This document shows positions 23,640 to 34,037 of a stretch of DNA of 64,000 bases, piece after piece. Each line of letters opens with the position of its first letter. Position 1 is the first letter of the stretch. A program made the translations under genes and the position numbers. The DNA is taken from contig CACRXP010000094.1 of assembly GCA_902702965.1 (NCBI GenBank), positions 332,249 to 396,248 of the forward strand, read 5' to 3'. The notes below the pieces were generated by a model, which saw only the letters and a list, made by a program, of their open reading frames with translations, was not told where the DNA came from and made no database searches. Source of the DNA: Spirometra erinaceieuropaei. Taxonomy: Eukaryota > Platyhelminthes > Cestoda > Diphyllobothriidea > Diphyllobothriidae.

Positions 23640-23652
23640 TTTCTAAAATAAA
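23640..23652 (-). other. Splice acceptor upstream of the LAMTOR4-like exon
   Basis: The minus strand reads CAGTTTTTTATTTTAG before AAAGGATTGTCGGG. It could be the 3' end of a normal intron or a spliced-leader trans-splice site. Sequence alone does not decide between them. Confidence 0.5.
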
Positions 23653-23759
23653 AAACTGAGGGTATAGTTTGTAGACGCTGTGCGTCATGTATGAGTGTTG
23701 AGCCTTGTGACACAAACGAAGACAAGACTACAACTGAGACACGACGTGTGGCTGGATCA

Positions 23760-25150
23760 CACCAGGTTTGCTAGGTAAACGACTGCGGAGAGCGCGACGT
23801 CTAAAACAAATTAGCCTCACTATAAATTTCTAGGAAAAATGACCCTTAACAGCGCGGCAAAGGAGAAGAACGCACCTTCGGCCTTACCACTGCCTTCAGC
23901 AGCCATAACACGTGTGGGGTATGAGTAAGAAAAAGCTGGTGGAATGGTAGGGCCGGTTAAAGAGGCCTCTGCTCTGCACTCATCTGGTGTCAGTATCTTC
24001 TCTTCCCCCAATAATCATTACTTGCAACTTACAAATACGGCAGCGATCATGTCTGCTCTTGGTCTGTATCTGTCCACGGGTTATGGTCTGCGTTAGTAAA
24101 ACTAGAGAGATCGGCCTGCGCTTTTACCCAGTGAGAGTCCATGAATGGTTTTCATACCTTGACGTCTCTACAGATCAAAGTCCCCAGTTCATCTTTTAGC
24201 TCCCTATAATTAGGCGGAGGCGTCGAATTCGGAACAGACGCATTCGACGTACATTCTTGTCGTGACGTCACACTCAACGCCTTAGTGCAGACGCTGTCTT
24301 ACATCTCCAGTTTTCGTTCATCTGTTATCGCGAGGAAAAACCGCCCAGGGCGACAGACCAGATCATTGTCCGACACAGAAGGGCTGTTGTGGTGATAGAG
24401 ATATCGTCACGTTCTACAGCTTGTAAAGACGCTGCGAGTTGCATCGATTTGGGCGATAGTGTCATCCTTCGTCTGCTTCGAGGTAGCTTGGCCGCACACT
24501 TCTTCAAGTCGGCGGCCATTAAAGCCTCGGCCACCACAACCTAATTCTAGTAACGCAATATTGCTAGCGCAGAGGTTAGTAAGCCGTCATCCTGGAGCGG
24601 AGACGTCCTGAGAATACAGCCGACAGCGTGGGGAAGGTGAAAGGGTAAAACCCTTAGGCACTGTAAGGACAGCCAAAATGCTCGAAGATAACGACCCCGG
24701 GTGATGGTGAATGGACGGCGGCCATCGATTAGAGAGATACCTCCTCTCTCTCCGCAGATCATTTAATTCTACTGCCTGCTGCGACAACCCACGAAGTACT
24801 CGAGGTCGACAAGAAGACTAACGCGCGCTGTCAGGAGTCAAAACAGAGTTCGAAAATGCGTTGCAATGCAAATAATTAACCGATATCTATACATTTGGTC
24901 TGAGGCCTGGCCTTGGTGGGTGCCACTTCCAATTCATGATTATTTGTAGAACATCCGGTGGAGGTGGCGGGCGATGGCAAAAATCTTGGCGAAAGGCGTC
25001 GATAGAATTTGTGCGCGATAGTCCTCGCACTTTATCTTAGCATCATTCCTGAAGATAGGTTTTAGGATGGAGGAATGCCAGTCATCCAAAGCGATTTTAT
25101 CTAACATGTTCGTTCAGTCACCCACGAAAGGCATCACTCAAAGTTTGTAA
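23760..25150. other. Stretch without firmly recognisable genes
   Basis: A helix-rich minus frame at 24325-24537 (EALMAADLKKCAAKLPRSRR) is preceded by an in-frame continuation with two stops (LLTSALAILRY). It may be a decayed gene, but I cannot name it. The last about 100 bases before 25154 probably belong to the eroded 5' part of the Penelope element. Confidence 0.35.
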
Positions 25151-25153
25151 GCA

Positions 25154-26374
25154 ATGACTGACGTTCCCATGTTACGCTTGAGAAGCCAAGCTGACAAACA
25201 ATCGGACGAAATCATGGTCTCCTTCAATGTGGCCTCGTTATTCACATCCATCCCAACAAAATTGGCCCGCGAAGTCTTTCGCAAGAGACTTGACGAGGCG
25301 TACGATGAGACTCAGAATGCACTCAAAATTGAACACCTCATGAGGCTGTTTGAATTCTACCAACGATCTTCCTTCACTTTTGCGACAAAGACCTATGAAC
25401 AAGTCAAAGGAATGCTAATCGGCTCAACGGTCTCCGGTTTAGTGGTAGAACTAGTCCCACAGGAGTTAGAAAAGATTGCCTTCCTCCAACATGAACCGGT
25501 GTTTTGGCGCCGTTACGTTGACGACACGTTCGTCATCGTAAAGAAGGACATGCTGCAACATTTCCACAGCCTGCTCAACGCAGTCTTCCATGACATAAAA
25601 TTCACGAGGGAAGAAGAACAGGCACAGTGGTTACTCTTCCTGGATGTGCTCGTCAGACGAAACCATAACGGTGAACTTGAAATGACGGTTCATAAAAAGA
25701 CAATGAGGACCACACAGCTTCTCAGTTTTCACAGCAACCATCCGGTGGTTCACAAACGAAGCTGTGTGAAGACGCTCTTCAAACGGACCCAAACTCATTG
25801 CAGCAAACCGGAGGACAGAGCACGTGAGGCCCACTATCTCCGCGACCAGTTTGTGCAAAATGGCTATCCGAGGGCATTCATACGTCGCTGCCTACGCGGT
25901 CGCCACCAGAGAACTCGAACATCAACGCCACCGACGATATGGCATTCTCTGCCATACGTCAAGGGTGTTTCAGAAGCGACTGAGCGCATTGCTGCGGAGC
26001 TAGGCGTTGGAATTGCACACCGTCCCAAAGTCACCATTCGCAATAAGGTCATGAAATTCAAAGACCGGTTAAAACCTGATGAGCAATCTGGAGTAATGTA
26101 TCACATTCCGTGTCAAAATTGTCTTTCTAATTACACAGGACAGACTGGGCGCATGCTCGGATCGCACAGACACGAACATAAGCTTCCTGTGCGACGAGGC
26201 GACGCATTATCACAAGTGGCCGCTCACACCTACGAAATGGGTCACGAGTTTGACTTCGCAGCCACCAAAATAGTCGCCCACGCCGGAAACAAAACAGGCC
26301 GAAAATCGATTGAAGCCTGGGCCTCGGATGAGAACTCGGTCAATCGATTTATCGATCTGGCGCCGGCTTACTGA
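25154..26374 (+). CDS. Penelope-like element: reverse transcriptase plus GIY-YIG endonuclease, 5'-truncated
   Basis: Copies element RNA at a nicked target and supplies the nicking activity. The open frame is 406 aa without interruption. RT motifs: MVSFNVASLFTSIP (21-34), the G-loop GMLIGSTVSGL (86-96, canonical Met-Gly-Ser replaced by Ile-Gly-Ser), RYVDDTF (120-126, catalytic YVDD intact), LFLDVLVRRNHNGELE (161-176), SNHPVVHK (194-201). The GIY-YIG domain starts GVMYHIPCQNC (313-323), then YTGQTGR (327-333; usual YIG is YTG here), RHEH with its Arg and an IEAW Glu region. Full-length Penelope proteins are about twice this size, so the N-terminal half is missing. The 3' end has GGACAATAAACAC about 130 bp past the stop. 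The enzyme may still fold, but the YIG change and truncation make autonomy unlikely. Confidence 0.9.
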   Translation: MTDVPMLRLRSQADKQSDEIMVSFNVASLFTSIPTKLAREVFRKRLDEAYDETQNALKIEHLMRLFEFYQRSSFTFATKTYEQVKGMLIGSTVSGLVVELVPQELEKIAFLQHEPVFWRRYVDDTFVIVKKDMLQHFHSLLNAVFHDIKFTREEEQAQWLLFLDVLVRRNHNGELEMTVHKKTMRTTQLLSFHSNHPVVHKRSCVKTLFKRTQTHCSKPEDRAREAHYLRDQFVQNGYPRAFIRRCLRGRHQRTRTSTPPTIWHSLPYVKGVSEATERIAAELGVGIAHRPKVTIRNKVMKFKDRLKPDEQSGVMYHIPCQNCLSNYTGQTGRMLGSHRHEHKLPVRRGDALSQVAAHTYEMGHEFDFAATKIVAHAGNKTGRKSIEAWASDENSVNRFIDLAPAY

Positions 26375-26540
26375 GCCCTGCGTAGTCACCTCCAGTCTTG
26401 CGCCGTCGGTCGATGATTGGCCTGCATGTCTTATAACTGTCGCTTGTTCTGCTGCTGCCGCTACCTCTGACGATGGACTGCTGTACGCGTCTGAAAGCTC
26501 AGGACAATAAACACAGTGTTCCGGTGTTCGACTCTTTTTC
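26375..26540 (+). other. 3' untranslated tail of the Penelope-like element
   Basis: Follows the stop directly. It contains GATGATTGGCCTGCATGTC, TGACGATGGACTGCTGTAC and an AATAAA at 26505-26510, consistent with a polyadenylated transcript end. Confidence 0.5.
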
Positions 26541-29500
26541 TACACTTATGCATACACTTGGAACTCGAAATTACCTCTTCATAAGTAACAAGCATATGTT
26601 TCCAGTAATTCATAATTAGGCCAATACAACTTCATTGAGAACGAAAATGGGTTCATCAAAGTCTTGGGAAGTCAGTCACACTCGTTTGCGCGAGGCCCAC
26701 ATGACGTGGTCGGTGTCCTGTGGCTATTGGGGTTGCGTAGGATGGAGGGAAGGTATAGTTTGTGCGGTCTTTAAGTCAATCACGTGGAATGCGCATGACA
26801 GTCAGTAAGAGGCTCGTGCAGCGTGCAGTTACTACCTGGACAGTGGCTGCTCTGGCGACAATACAACATTAACTAGGCAGGCATTTAGAGCCTCAGCTAA
26901 CACAATCGAAGTTAGGCGATTTTAGGTAATATATGAGTATGCGGCTAAACTAGGTGTATTGTGTAGTCAGGGAAGACTGGCAGCTCGGTTGGCTACTTAA
27001 AATGTTCAGCTGCACAAGGTGGTCATTCCCTTCTGACCGCACTTATTACCTGCGGATCAATGAAGGCGTGTTCAGTACAGTCGCCAGATCATGACAACCG
27101 CCTAACCTGACCGGATAACGTAAGTCAAATTATCCTGAGTATCTCCGCGCCTGGAGAACTACGTGTGTCGTAGGTAGGTAGGTAAGATGTGCTCGTCAAT
27201 GTTCGATGTCTACTTTCCAAACAAGAGAAACGCAACAGGTCAATTTTCTGGCAAAAATTATAATACAGCTGCAGTTATCATGAGCGGCGAAATGCTGGGC
27301 TTACGTTCACTATCAGAAAGCTGCTCGTATCCCCTCCCCTCCGTACTGTTTATGAAAAGCGAAAGATCGCAGAATTACCACCTCCCGTAGATAATATGCA
27401 TTGCCGACAGAAGCGAACAGCGATCGCATCTTCTTCTTCTATAACATGTGCTGTTACCGCCAATATGATAACTCTAAATAGATCGATCGACAGCAAAACT
27501 TGCCGACTAAATATGAGAGAGGTGTCAATGAGATTATCATCCTTGCACATTGTTAATAAAGCTATTTACTATGTCGGAATAGAACACATTTCAATAACCA
27601 TCTGTCACGGCAGTGGTAAAATATGATTAATCTCTCACCCATATAAGCATTTAAAGGAGTGTTTACATAGGTCGTGCAAAAGGCGGCAAATATGGAATGT
27701 TATAGTACATTTACACAAACAACCAACTGCCAAAAAACGCCATGTCACGCCACCCACTGAAATGTGCTGATACTAAAATGAGGAAAACTCTGGAGGATGA
27801 TTCTACAGCGATTTTCCCAGCTGTCGGCAAAGTAAACCATCGAATAAACACAGTGATATAAATGACAAGTGTTAAGAGAGACAGCTGCCGTGAGTCGAAC
27901 CTGCCAAGGGTAGTCATGTTATTTTTAAGACCGTGGTGACGCAGTGCGTTAGCATACAGAACAAATGCACATTTTATAGATCTAAAGAAACAGAGCGATC
28001 CATCGGAACGCCTGTCGATGTGGGAACTGGACGGCAAAAAGCATAAAAATGTTAATAGCTTCAGGTGTGGGAAAATGTTGAAAAAGTGAGCATTAACGGC
28101 GTGAAGGTGGTACGAAAGACGGTCGACAAATAGACTTAAATATGCGTAAACATCAGAGAAGCAAAACCCAGAGATAGGTTAGATATTTTTCAAAAACCAG
28201 TCACTGGCTTTAGCATGGTAAAGTAGACGCAAGTGTAAAAATGCCGATAAGATGGAGAACGAGGCACGAAAAAGAGGAAGAAGATATTTTGAAACGGGAC
28301 TAAAAAACAGTGTCTTTTGAGTGCGGCGATTGTATCAACGTAACAATTGAAAAACTACAAGCATAAACATCAAAGACCTGAAAAAAACGTTTGAAAAAGT
28401 GCACCACTTTGTATAGGAATTCGTAAATTTATTGAAGTGTTTTACTCCATAAACACGTCTGTGAAAGTACAAGCATTGGCAACTCAGCAACGATTTTCTA
28501 TCAAAAACTCGCTGCCGGCGATAATTCCAATCGAATGAGCAAGGGATACTAGTGTCGAGGTAAGAACAGCATGCACACCCGCACCCTACTTTTTGGATAG
28601 TAGATTTGGCAACACAGGCAGTCCTTTGCCAATCTGCTCAGGCGCCTTCGGTGGTGCGAGAGCCAATGCCAAGCGAATAACTTGGTGCTGTGTCAAAAAG
28701 GCCATTTTGCGACTCCAGCCTTAAGCAGAACACGCCACTTCAGAAAGGAATTGCGAATCGTACAACAGACAGCAGTGAACTACTTGTGCATCCAACCGTT
28801 TTGTGAGAGTCACTCTTAGTTAGAAAGACATTCGACACCTTCTCGAGTCCCAGGTTTGGTTAATATCTTCATCTGTGAATAAGCATAAACAAGCTACGCA
28901 CATTCTTCCAGAATGCAACAGCCGTAAAGCGATCCAACCATCTGATTCAGAGGGGCACAATGACGCATCGTTCGGGAGTCAACAACCTTATAAGTCAACG
29001 CCGATAGGACATACAAGATAGAGTACGAGATAACATTAACTATGAGGCCTCAGCTGTATGCAACCGAATATTATAGAATCTGCAGTTTGGACTGCTCTAA
29101 ACGCCAGTCAAAGAACACCGTGAAATCAAACAGCAAACGGATCTGTTAATTGATATTTAAAGAAGAATTTAAACTCGGAATATTAAAGATGTCTTATTTT
29201 ATTTATATTTTAAGTAAGCACTCGAGCGTAACGCCCAAGGCACACGGACCTTCTGCATTACGGCTCAAGAAATTTTAAAGATACGCGCCCCTCTTATTTT
29301 ATTAAAACAAATGAGTGTTCAACTACCGCAGTTTGATGTATAAGTGTTAGAAGACCAAATGTGTTAAGAGGTAACCGTGTAGTCCCTTACGTTTACGAAA
29401 CCTACACGAAATTACTCCGGTCTTAAATAAGAAATCGTGGGAAACGAAGCCAGACGAGAAATGAGAAATATGAGTGGAAAATATAATGTGTTGACCATCC

Positions 29501-30080
29501 ACCCGCTTTAATTTTTCTCTTACTGAAATTCTGAAAAAGCTGTTCGGAATGCGAAAAAAGGATATCAGTCGAGGCGCATTACACGTGTCTGCGTGCTGAA
29601 GCAGCGAATTGCACAATCATCGACTTGCTCAGCAGACTCGAAAATTAGGAGTAAAGGTACACAGTGTTCTGTTCAAATAAACGCCATAAATTTACAAAAG
29701 ATGTTAAATTGCTCACGGATAAGTTACTCTGGATCAAGAACTCGCCTGCAACACTGCGAATATCGGAATAATAAAGTTTTATTCTTACATTATTTGCTGG
29801 AACATCAAATACAAACAAGACACTTGTGGGCTTCAAAGAAATTGTGTAAAAGGTGTGTTTGTTGCGGGCTGTAAGACAGAAGCAGGCAGTTTATTAACCA
29901 CCGACACAGAATGAAGGTATGGGGAACGTGTGCGGTTCCTGGGACCCGATCACCTTTGCAAAGCTTCGATAAGAATGCTTGCAACCAAACGTGGAATCAA
30001 GTCAAACGACCATCAAAGCGTTTTAAGTCACTGGCGAATCGATAACGTTGTCTTAACGAGATAAACAGACCGGAGGGTGA
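26541..30080. other. Long stretch without recognisable genes
   Basis: AT-rich to mixed composition. Short frames on both strands (27187-27390, 27711-28037, 29347-29616 and others) show no domains, catalytic motifs or paired splice sites. I see no SINE, fold-back arm or LINE similarity here. Confidence 0.45.
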
Positions 30081-30290
30081 ATAGAGTCAATGCTTAATCT
30101 TAAAGCCTTACAAAAAACATCATGTTACCACCAAAAAAGGAAAAATGTGGACACCGCGACCACCGTTGCCACCGCGGCAAGACGTGGCTACGACGCGGCC
30201 AAACGTAGACACTTAGCGTGGCAATGGTGTGGCCTTCGACACCACAGCCAGGTCTGGCCACACCATCCGAAAAAAATATGCGTGGCGGCG

Positions 30291-30662
30291 TCCCCCATTC
30301 TCCATTCTTCTCCCCACCCTTTTATGTCCTCCGTTTTTACTCGCGAGTGCACTCATTATAGACTGGCGGCTGTCGCTGTAAGATTGCATGTGTCACTGGA
30401 TCCTCCTAGCCTCGGCTAAAGCAAATCAATTAATTGACCATTAATGGTCAACACCCCGCGTAAGTGCACAACCGGACAACCGATAGGATCTCCACATTCT
30501 CCATTCGTTCCCCGCCCTTTTAATGACTTTCGTTTTTTACTCGCGAGTGCACTCATTCTAAACGCTCGGCTATCGCAGCACGATTACATATCACTGAACC
30601 CTCCCAGCTTCGGCTAAAGAAAATCAGCGGCAAACGCCCTGCGTAAGTGCACAACCGGACAC
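30291..30662 (+). repeat. Tandem direct repeat, two about 180-bp units
   Basis: Unit 1 (30291-30478) and unit 2 (30488-30662) share CATTCTCCATTC, TACTCGCGAGTGCACTCATT, a CCTCGGCTAAAG-like block and GCGTAAGTGCACAACCGGACA, in the same order and orientation with moderate divergence. The shared TACTCGCGAGTGCAC core is itself palindromic (CTCGCGAG). No coding potential. Confidence 0.8.
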
Positions 30663-31373
30663 CTAGTTAGCGTTCACTCTATCGCACGACATAGGAAAGT
30701 GGACAGTAAATGGTAAGAACGACGGTTTATTGGGTATTTACAAATGAGAAATCGGTACAAAAAATACAGTCGGGGATGCAGTTCTCTAATGGACATTAAA
30801 GGCCTTCCACTGGTTATCGGCCGTTCCTGTAAAAAAAAGAACTGTGGTAAAACATGGGTAATGTTCTTGTTATTGAACTAATCAATAATGTCAATAGTAG
30901 GAGAAATGCAATTTCTAGGTGGCGTATCATAAAGAGGCTTACTTCGGGGCAGGCCATACGCGGGTCCGGCGTCCCGAGTAGTGAATTCGTCTGTTCGTCC
31001 CCAGGCACTGGAAATTCACGCACATAGTTCTATGTGCATGAGCCTAATTTACCTCAGGGCTGATGCAGCGAAGCCCGGATGTCCTTTGCCAAATGAATTT
31101 ATTTGCCCGTATTCGGTTTTACGAACCACTTTGACAAGAGGCAACGACGGCGCGAAGTAATTAGGGACGCTTATTATCTACGCGGTCAACCAGGGCGGGC
31201 GCGACACTGATGACAGTAAAATGCGGGTCCGACGCAGACCCCAAACCGGTCAACGAGGGCCGGGTAAAATGAGCTGTGTCTCCATTTTCGAACTCAACAG
31301 ATAGGTAGGCGGATTTACTACTTTTAAGAACGTCAGACCTCAAGCAGACATAATCGAGTTAATTAGCAATGTC
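30663..31373. other. Stretch without recognisable genes
   Basis: May include the eroded 5' part of the adjacent LINE, but the frames near 31161-31343 are not alignable to an RT. Confidence 0.4.
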
Positions 31374-32606
31374 CCACACCAACGTCTTCTTCACAAATTG
31401 AGCGACATCGGCATCCGGTGAAATCTTCTGAACTGGATTAGGGCGTTTCTGGTTGGTCGGAAACAACGTGTCTGTATGGGGGATGATATGTCAGAATGGG
31501 TGTGCCGCAAGGCTCAGTTCTGGGACCATTGCTCTTCATCCTTTACGTTAAAGACAGCCTTCAGGAACTCGACTGCGGCAAAATAATGTTTGCAGACGAC
31601 GTTAAGCTCTGGCAAGTCATTAAGGGTCCGAATGATCAAAGATCCCTTCAAGATAATCTGCACCGACTGCGAGCGTGGTCGAAAAATGGCATCTAGATTT
31701 CAATGTGGAGAAGTGTGCCGTCCTTCATCTGCGTCAAATCAACTCTCACTCAAATGAGAGTCTGAGGACTTATCACCTGAAAGATATAAGGCTTCCCGCA
31801 GAATCTTCACAAAGGGATCTCGGGGTTTGGATACAGAACAACCTGAAACCAACACTGCAGTGCCACAAGGCTGCAAAAAACGCCATGAGAGTGCTGCATG
31901 CAATAAAAGGGCTTTCGTTAACCTTGACCAAGACCTTATTGGGAGAGTTTACGGCACATTTATCCGACCCCACTCAGAATATGGCATACAAGAATGGCGG
32001 CCGTGGCTAGTAAAATACCAAGCATGCCTCGAACGAGTACAACGACGTGCAACAAAGATGGTAAACGGTCTAAAATGCCAATCCTACAAAGAAAGACTGA
32101 ATTGCCCTTATTTATTCCCTCTGTGTTACAGGCAGCAAAGAGGTGATCTTATCCTCGTCTACAAGATAATACATGGCCTTGAGTATGGACTTAAATTTGA
32201 GGACATGTTTCAGTGGCATCTTTCACTCAATCTTCGTGGTCACTCGATGAAGTTACGGACAACAATGTCCAGGCTGAATCTTCGTTCTGAGTTTTTCACG
32301 CAGAGGGTAGAGGAGAAATAAAACGATCTCCCTTAGTCAGTCGTGTAGGCTACTTCCCTGCAACTCTTCAAGAAACGCTGGGATGATTATTTGTGTCCCC
32401 TGTTTTCCCTCGACGGTCTGAATCTGAACTAATACCCCTGGTCCCCACAAATATTTCCTCTGAGACAATGCTACTCAAATCAACCACGTACTGTCTTTAT
32501 AGTGAATATTTTTTGTTCGTGTACAGTTATTTCTAACGAGCTGACATGTAATCGATGGGGTTTTCAAAGGCTTTGCCTAGTATCCTTACCAAATAAATTA
32601 AATAAA
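31374..32606 (+). mobile_element. CR1/jockey-like LINE, 5'-truncated and frameshifted
   Basis: Non-LTR reverse transcriptase relic. In order: VPHQRLLHKLSDIGIR at 31374, WIRAFLVGRKQRV, GVPQGSVLGPLLFILYV at 31499, MFADDVKLW at 31587 (catalytic FADD intact), NVEKCAVLHL, DLGVWIQNNLKPTLQC, YGTFIRPHSEYGIQEWRPWL at 31942, VYKIIHGLEYG, and FKKRWDDYL at 32371. The ORF is split by frameshifts near 31680, between about 31850 and 31950, and by stops near 32320-32345. The 3' end is an AAATAAATTAAATAAACTG tail near 32590. EN and N-terminal RT are missing. Confidence 0.85.
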
Positions 32607-32609
32607 CTG

Positions 32610-33082
32610 AGAACTTTGCAATAGTCATTGCAATATAATAATTACTATTGCAAAGTACACTGTTTATTCATACTAACTAGTATGTATACATACTTCTAAA
32701 ATATATACTATCGTTATAATTATTGAAAAGAGGAAAATAACATAAAGTGTGTTAATAGCAGTCTTTTTCAGTTAACGTACGTGTGCTTCGGAGGGGAGAG
32801 TTGTGGGCATGCGGGGTCATCAGTGGGGACTCCTTGAAACTGAACACATTTAGGCAGTAATTCAAAACAAAATGTCGTATTGTGTGAATATTGGCATCTG
32901 TATGTGCCAAAGTAGACCTACCGTTGACGATGCTAAATAACGGGCAGGCAAGGAACGACCGCTTCTCCTTGGATCCGCCCCTCCAGCAGAAGGTGTGACA
33001 AAGCGGCGGACCAATGAGAGCAGTCAGAAGATTTCTGACAGTCTTTTTCACTCCGTCCTCCCACTACGGCCAGCTGTCTGAT
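32610..33082. other. Region downstream of the micro-intron gene, function unclear
   Basis: The minus strand stays open in two overlapping frames (33136-32933 and 33051-32752), and a GTAGGT donor-like site lies near 32924. Further exons of the gene starting at 33571 may be here, but I could not fix their boundaries. Confidence 0.3.
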
Positions 33083-33571
33083 CTGAGAACAGTCAAACAA
33101 ACATACACATACCGCCTTATCTGCCAATTCCGCCACAGTAGTTAGCCGACGAACGAAGTCTTCGTAGGCTTCGACTGGTCACAGTGGCAAATGCAGACGA
33201 GAGGGCCCGACGTCGGCAGCAGTGGCACCCCTCTCTAATGCACTGACAGCATCAGTCATTGTTGCCTGCAGTTGCCGCACACTGTTGTTGAGGACGACCA
33301 TTTGCTCGGCCAGGAAATCGACTTTGTTTCTAATAGATTGCCAATGAGATTGTCAACAGTCTTACTCGAAGGACGCTAACCGAAAGTTTACGTCATTCGT
33401 GTCACTCTGCGCCTGATGGCTACATGCAGGTTCGGTAGCAGGCACTGGCGCAGGTGCCGGCATTTCCCTAGACAGCCTTTGGTTATAATTAATAACAGGC
33501 AGTTACCGATATGAAGTCGATGGCGTAGGGGGACTCGACTGAGAGAAGAGGTGGGGCATCTGTTCGTCCAT
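33083..33571 (-). CDS. Small coiled-coil host protein with micro-introns (identity uncertain)
   Basis: ATG at 33571 in good context (AAGAATGG). Exon 1, 33571-33507 (Pro/Ser-rich). Intron 33506-33468, 39 nt, GTAACT...GTCTAG. Exon 2, 33467-33366 (PAPAPVPATEP). Intron 33365-33330, 36 nt, GTAAGA...TATTAG. Exon 3 from 33329. Each splice keeps frame and removes in-frame stops, strong evidence for a real gene. Exon 3 starts FENKVDFLAEQMVVLNNSVR and continues as a heptad-like helix to a TGA at 33179. Past it, in the same frame, comes another helix (VEAYEDFVRRLTTVAELADK), then a 30-nt intron-like piece (33112-33083, GTATGT...TTCTCAG) before IRQLAVV. Either the protein ends at about 105 aa, or a further small intron removes the TGA. 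The helix layout weakly recalls BORCS6 of the lysosome-positioning BORC complex; this is only a guess. Confidence 0.55.
33330..33365 (-). other. 36-nt micro-intron
   Basis: Minus strand GTAAGACTG...CTATTAG. It contains two in-frame stops and its removal joins LASFE to NKVDFL in frame (codon GA|A). One of the clearest micro-introns of the window. Confidence 0.75.
33468..33506 (-). other. 39-nt micro-intron
   Basis: Minus strand GTAACTGCC...GCTGTCTAG. Splicing joins codon CG|G, giving ...STSYR then EMPAPAP. An in-frame TAA within it prevents read-through. Confidence 0.75.
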
Positions 33572-34037
33572 TCTTGGCGTACGAATAATTAACGATAATT
33601 ATGCTTACTGTTATATTCGTGGTGGTGTTGGCCAACCAAGTAGCTGTCTCGGACGATAAAGTGGTTCGTCATCGTCGTCTGAATCCGACGTCTGCCTGCG
33701 GACATACCTGCAAAGAAATGTTAACAGTATGCGACCTGTACTTTGTCCTCATCCCCCTGCCTTATTCGCCCGGCTCAGAGCTAGAAAGGTTGTCCGACAG
33801 CTCTGCTTTCCGGACCAGCTGTCTGGCATTTAGCAATGTCAGGTTCCTTTTTAGTAGCTAAACAGCGTACACCTTGGTGCCGTCTGGTGGCCGCCTGTTA
33901 TTGTTCAGCAGGACGGCCCGCTCTTTGTGGTTCTTAGGCCACATAACGCTGCCAACGTCGTAAGACCAGGCTGCAGCCACCACGGCCACGGTCTTGTCAT
34001 TTATGAATTCGACAACCGAATACATCTACAGGGAAAT

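Noticed and set aside
24325..24537. Helix-rich minus frame preceded by a broken in-frame continuation
   Set aside because: Looks protein-like but has two stops just upstream, no identifiable family and no convincing donor.
31161..31343. Minus frame ending in VDRVDNKRP-like residues as an LTR-element tail
   Set aside because: Only a weak resemblance; no integrase, protease or LTR nearby.
32752..33136. Two overlapping minus frames downstream of the micro-intron gene as its last exons
   Set aside because: Joining them needs an intron with no clear boundaries; left as unresolved.
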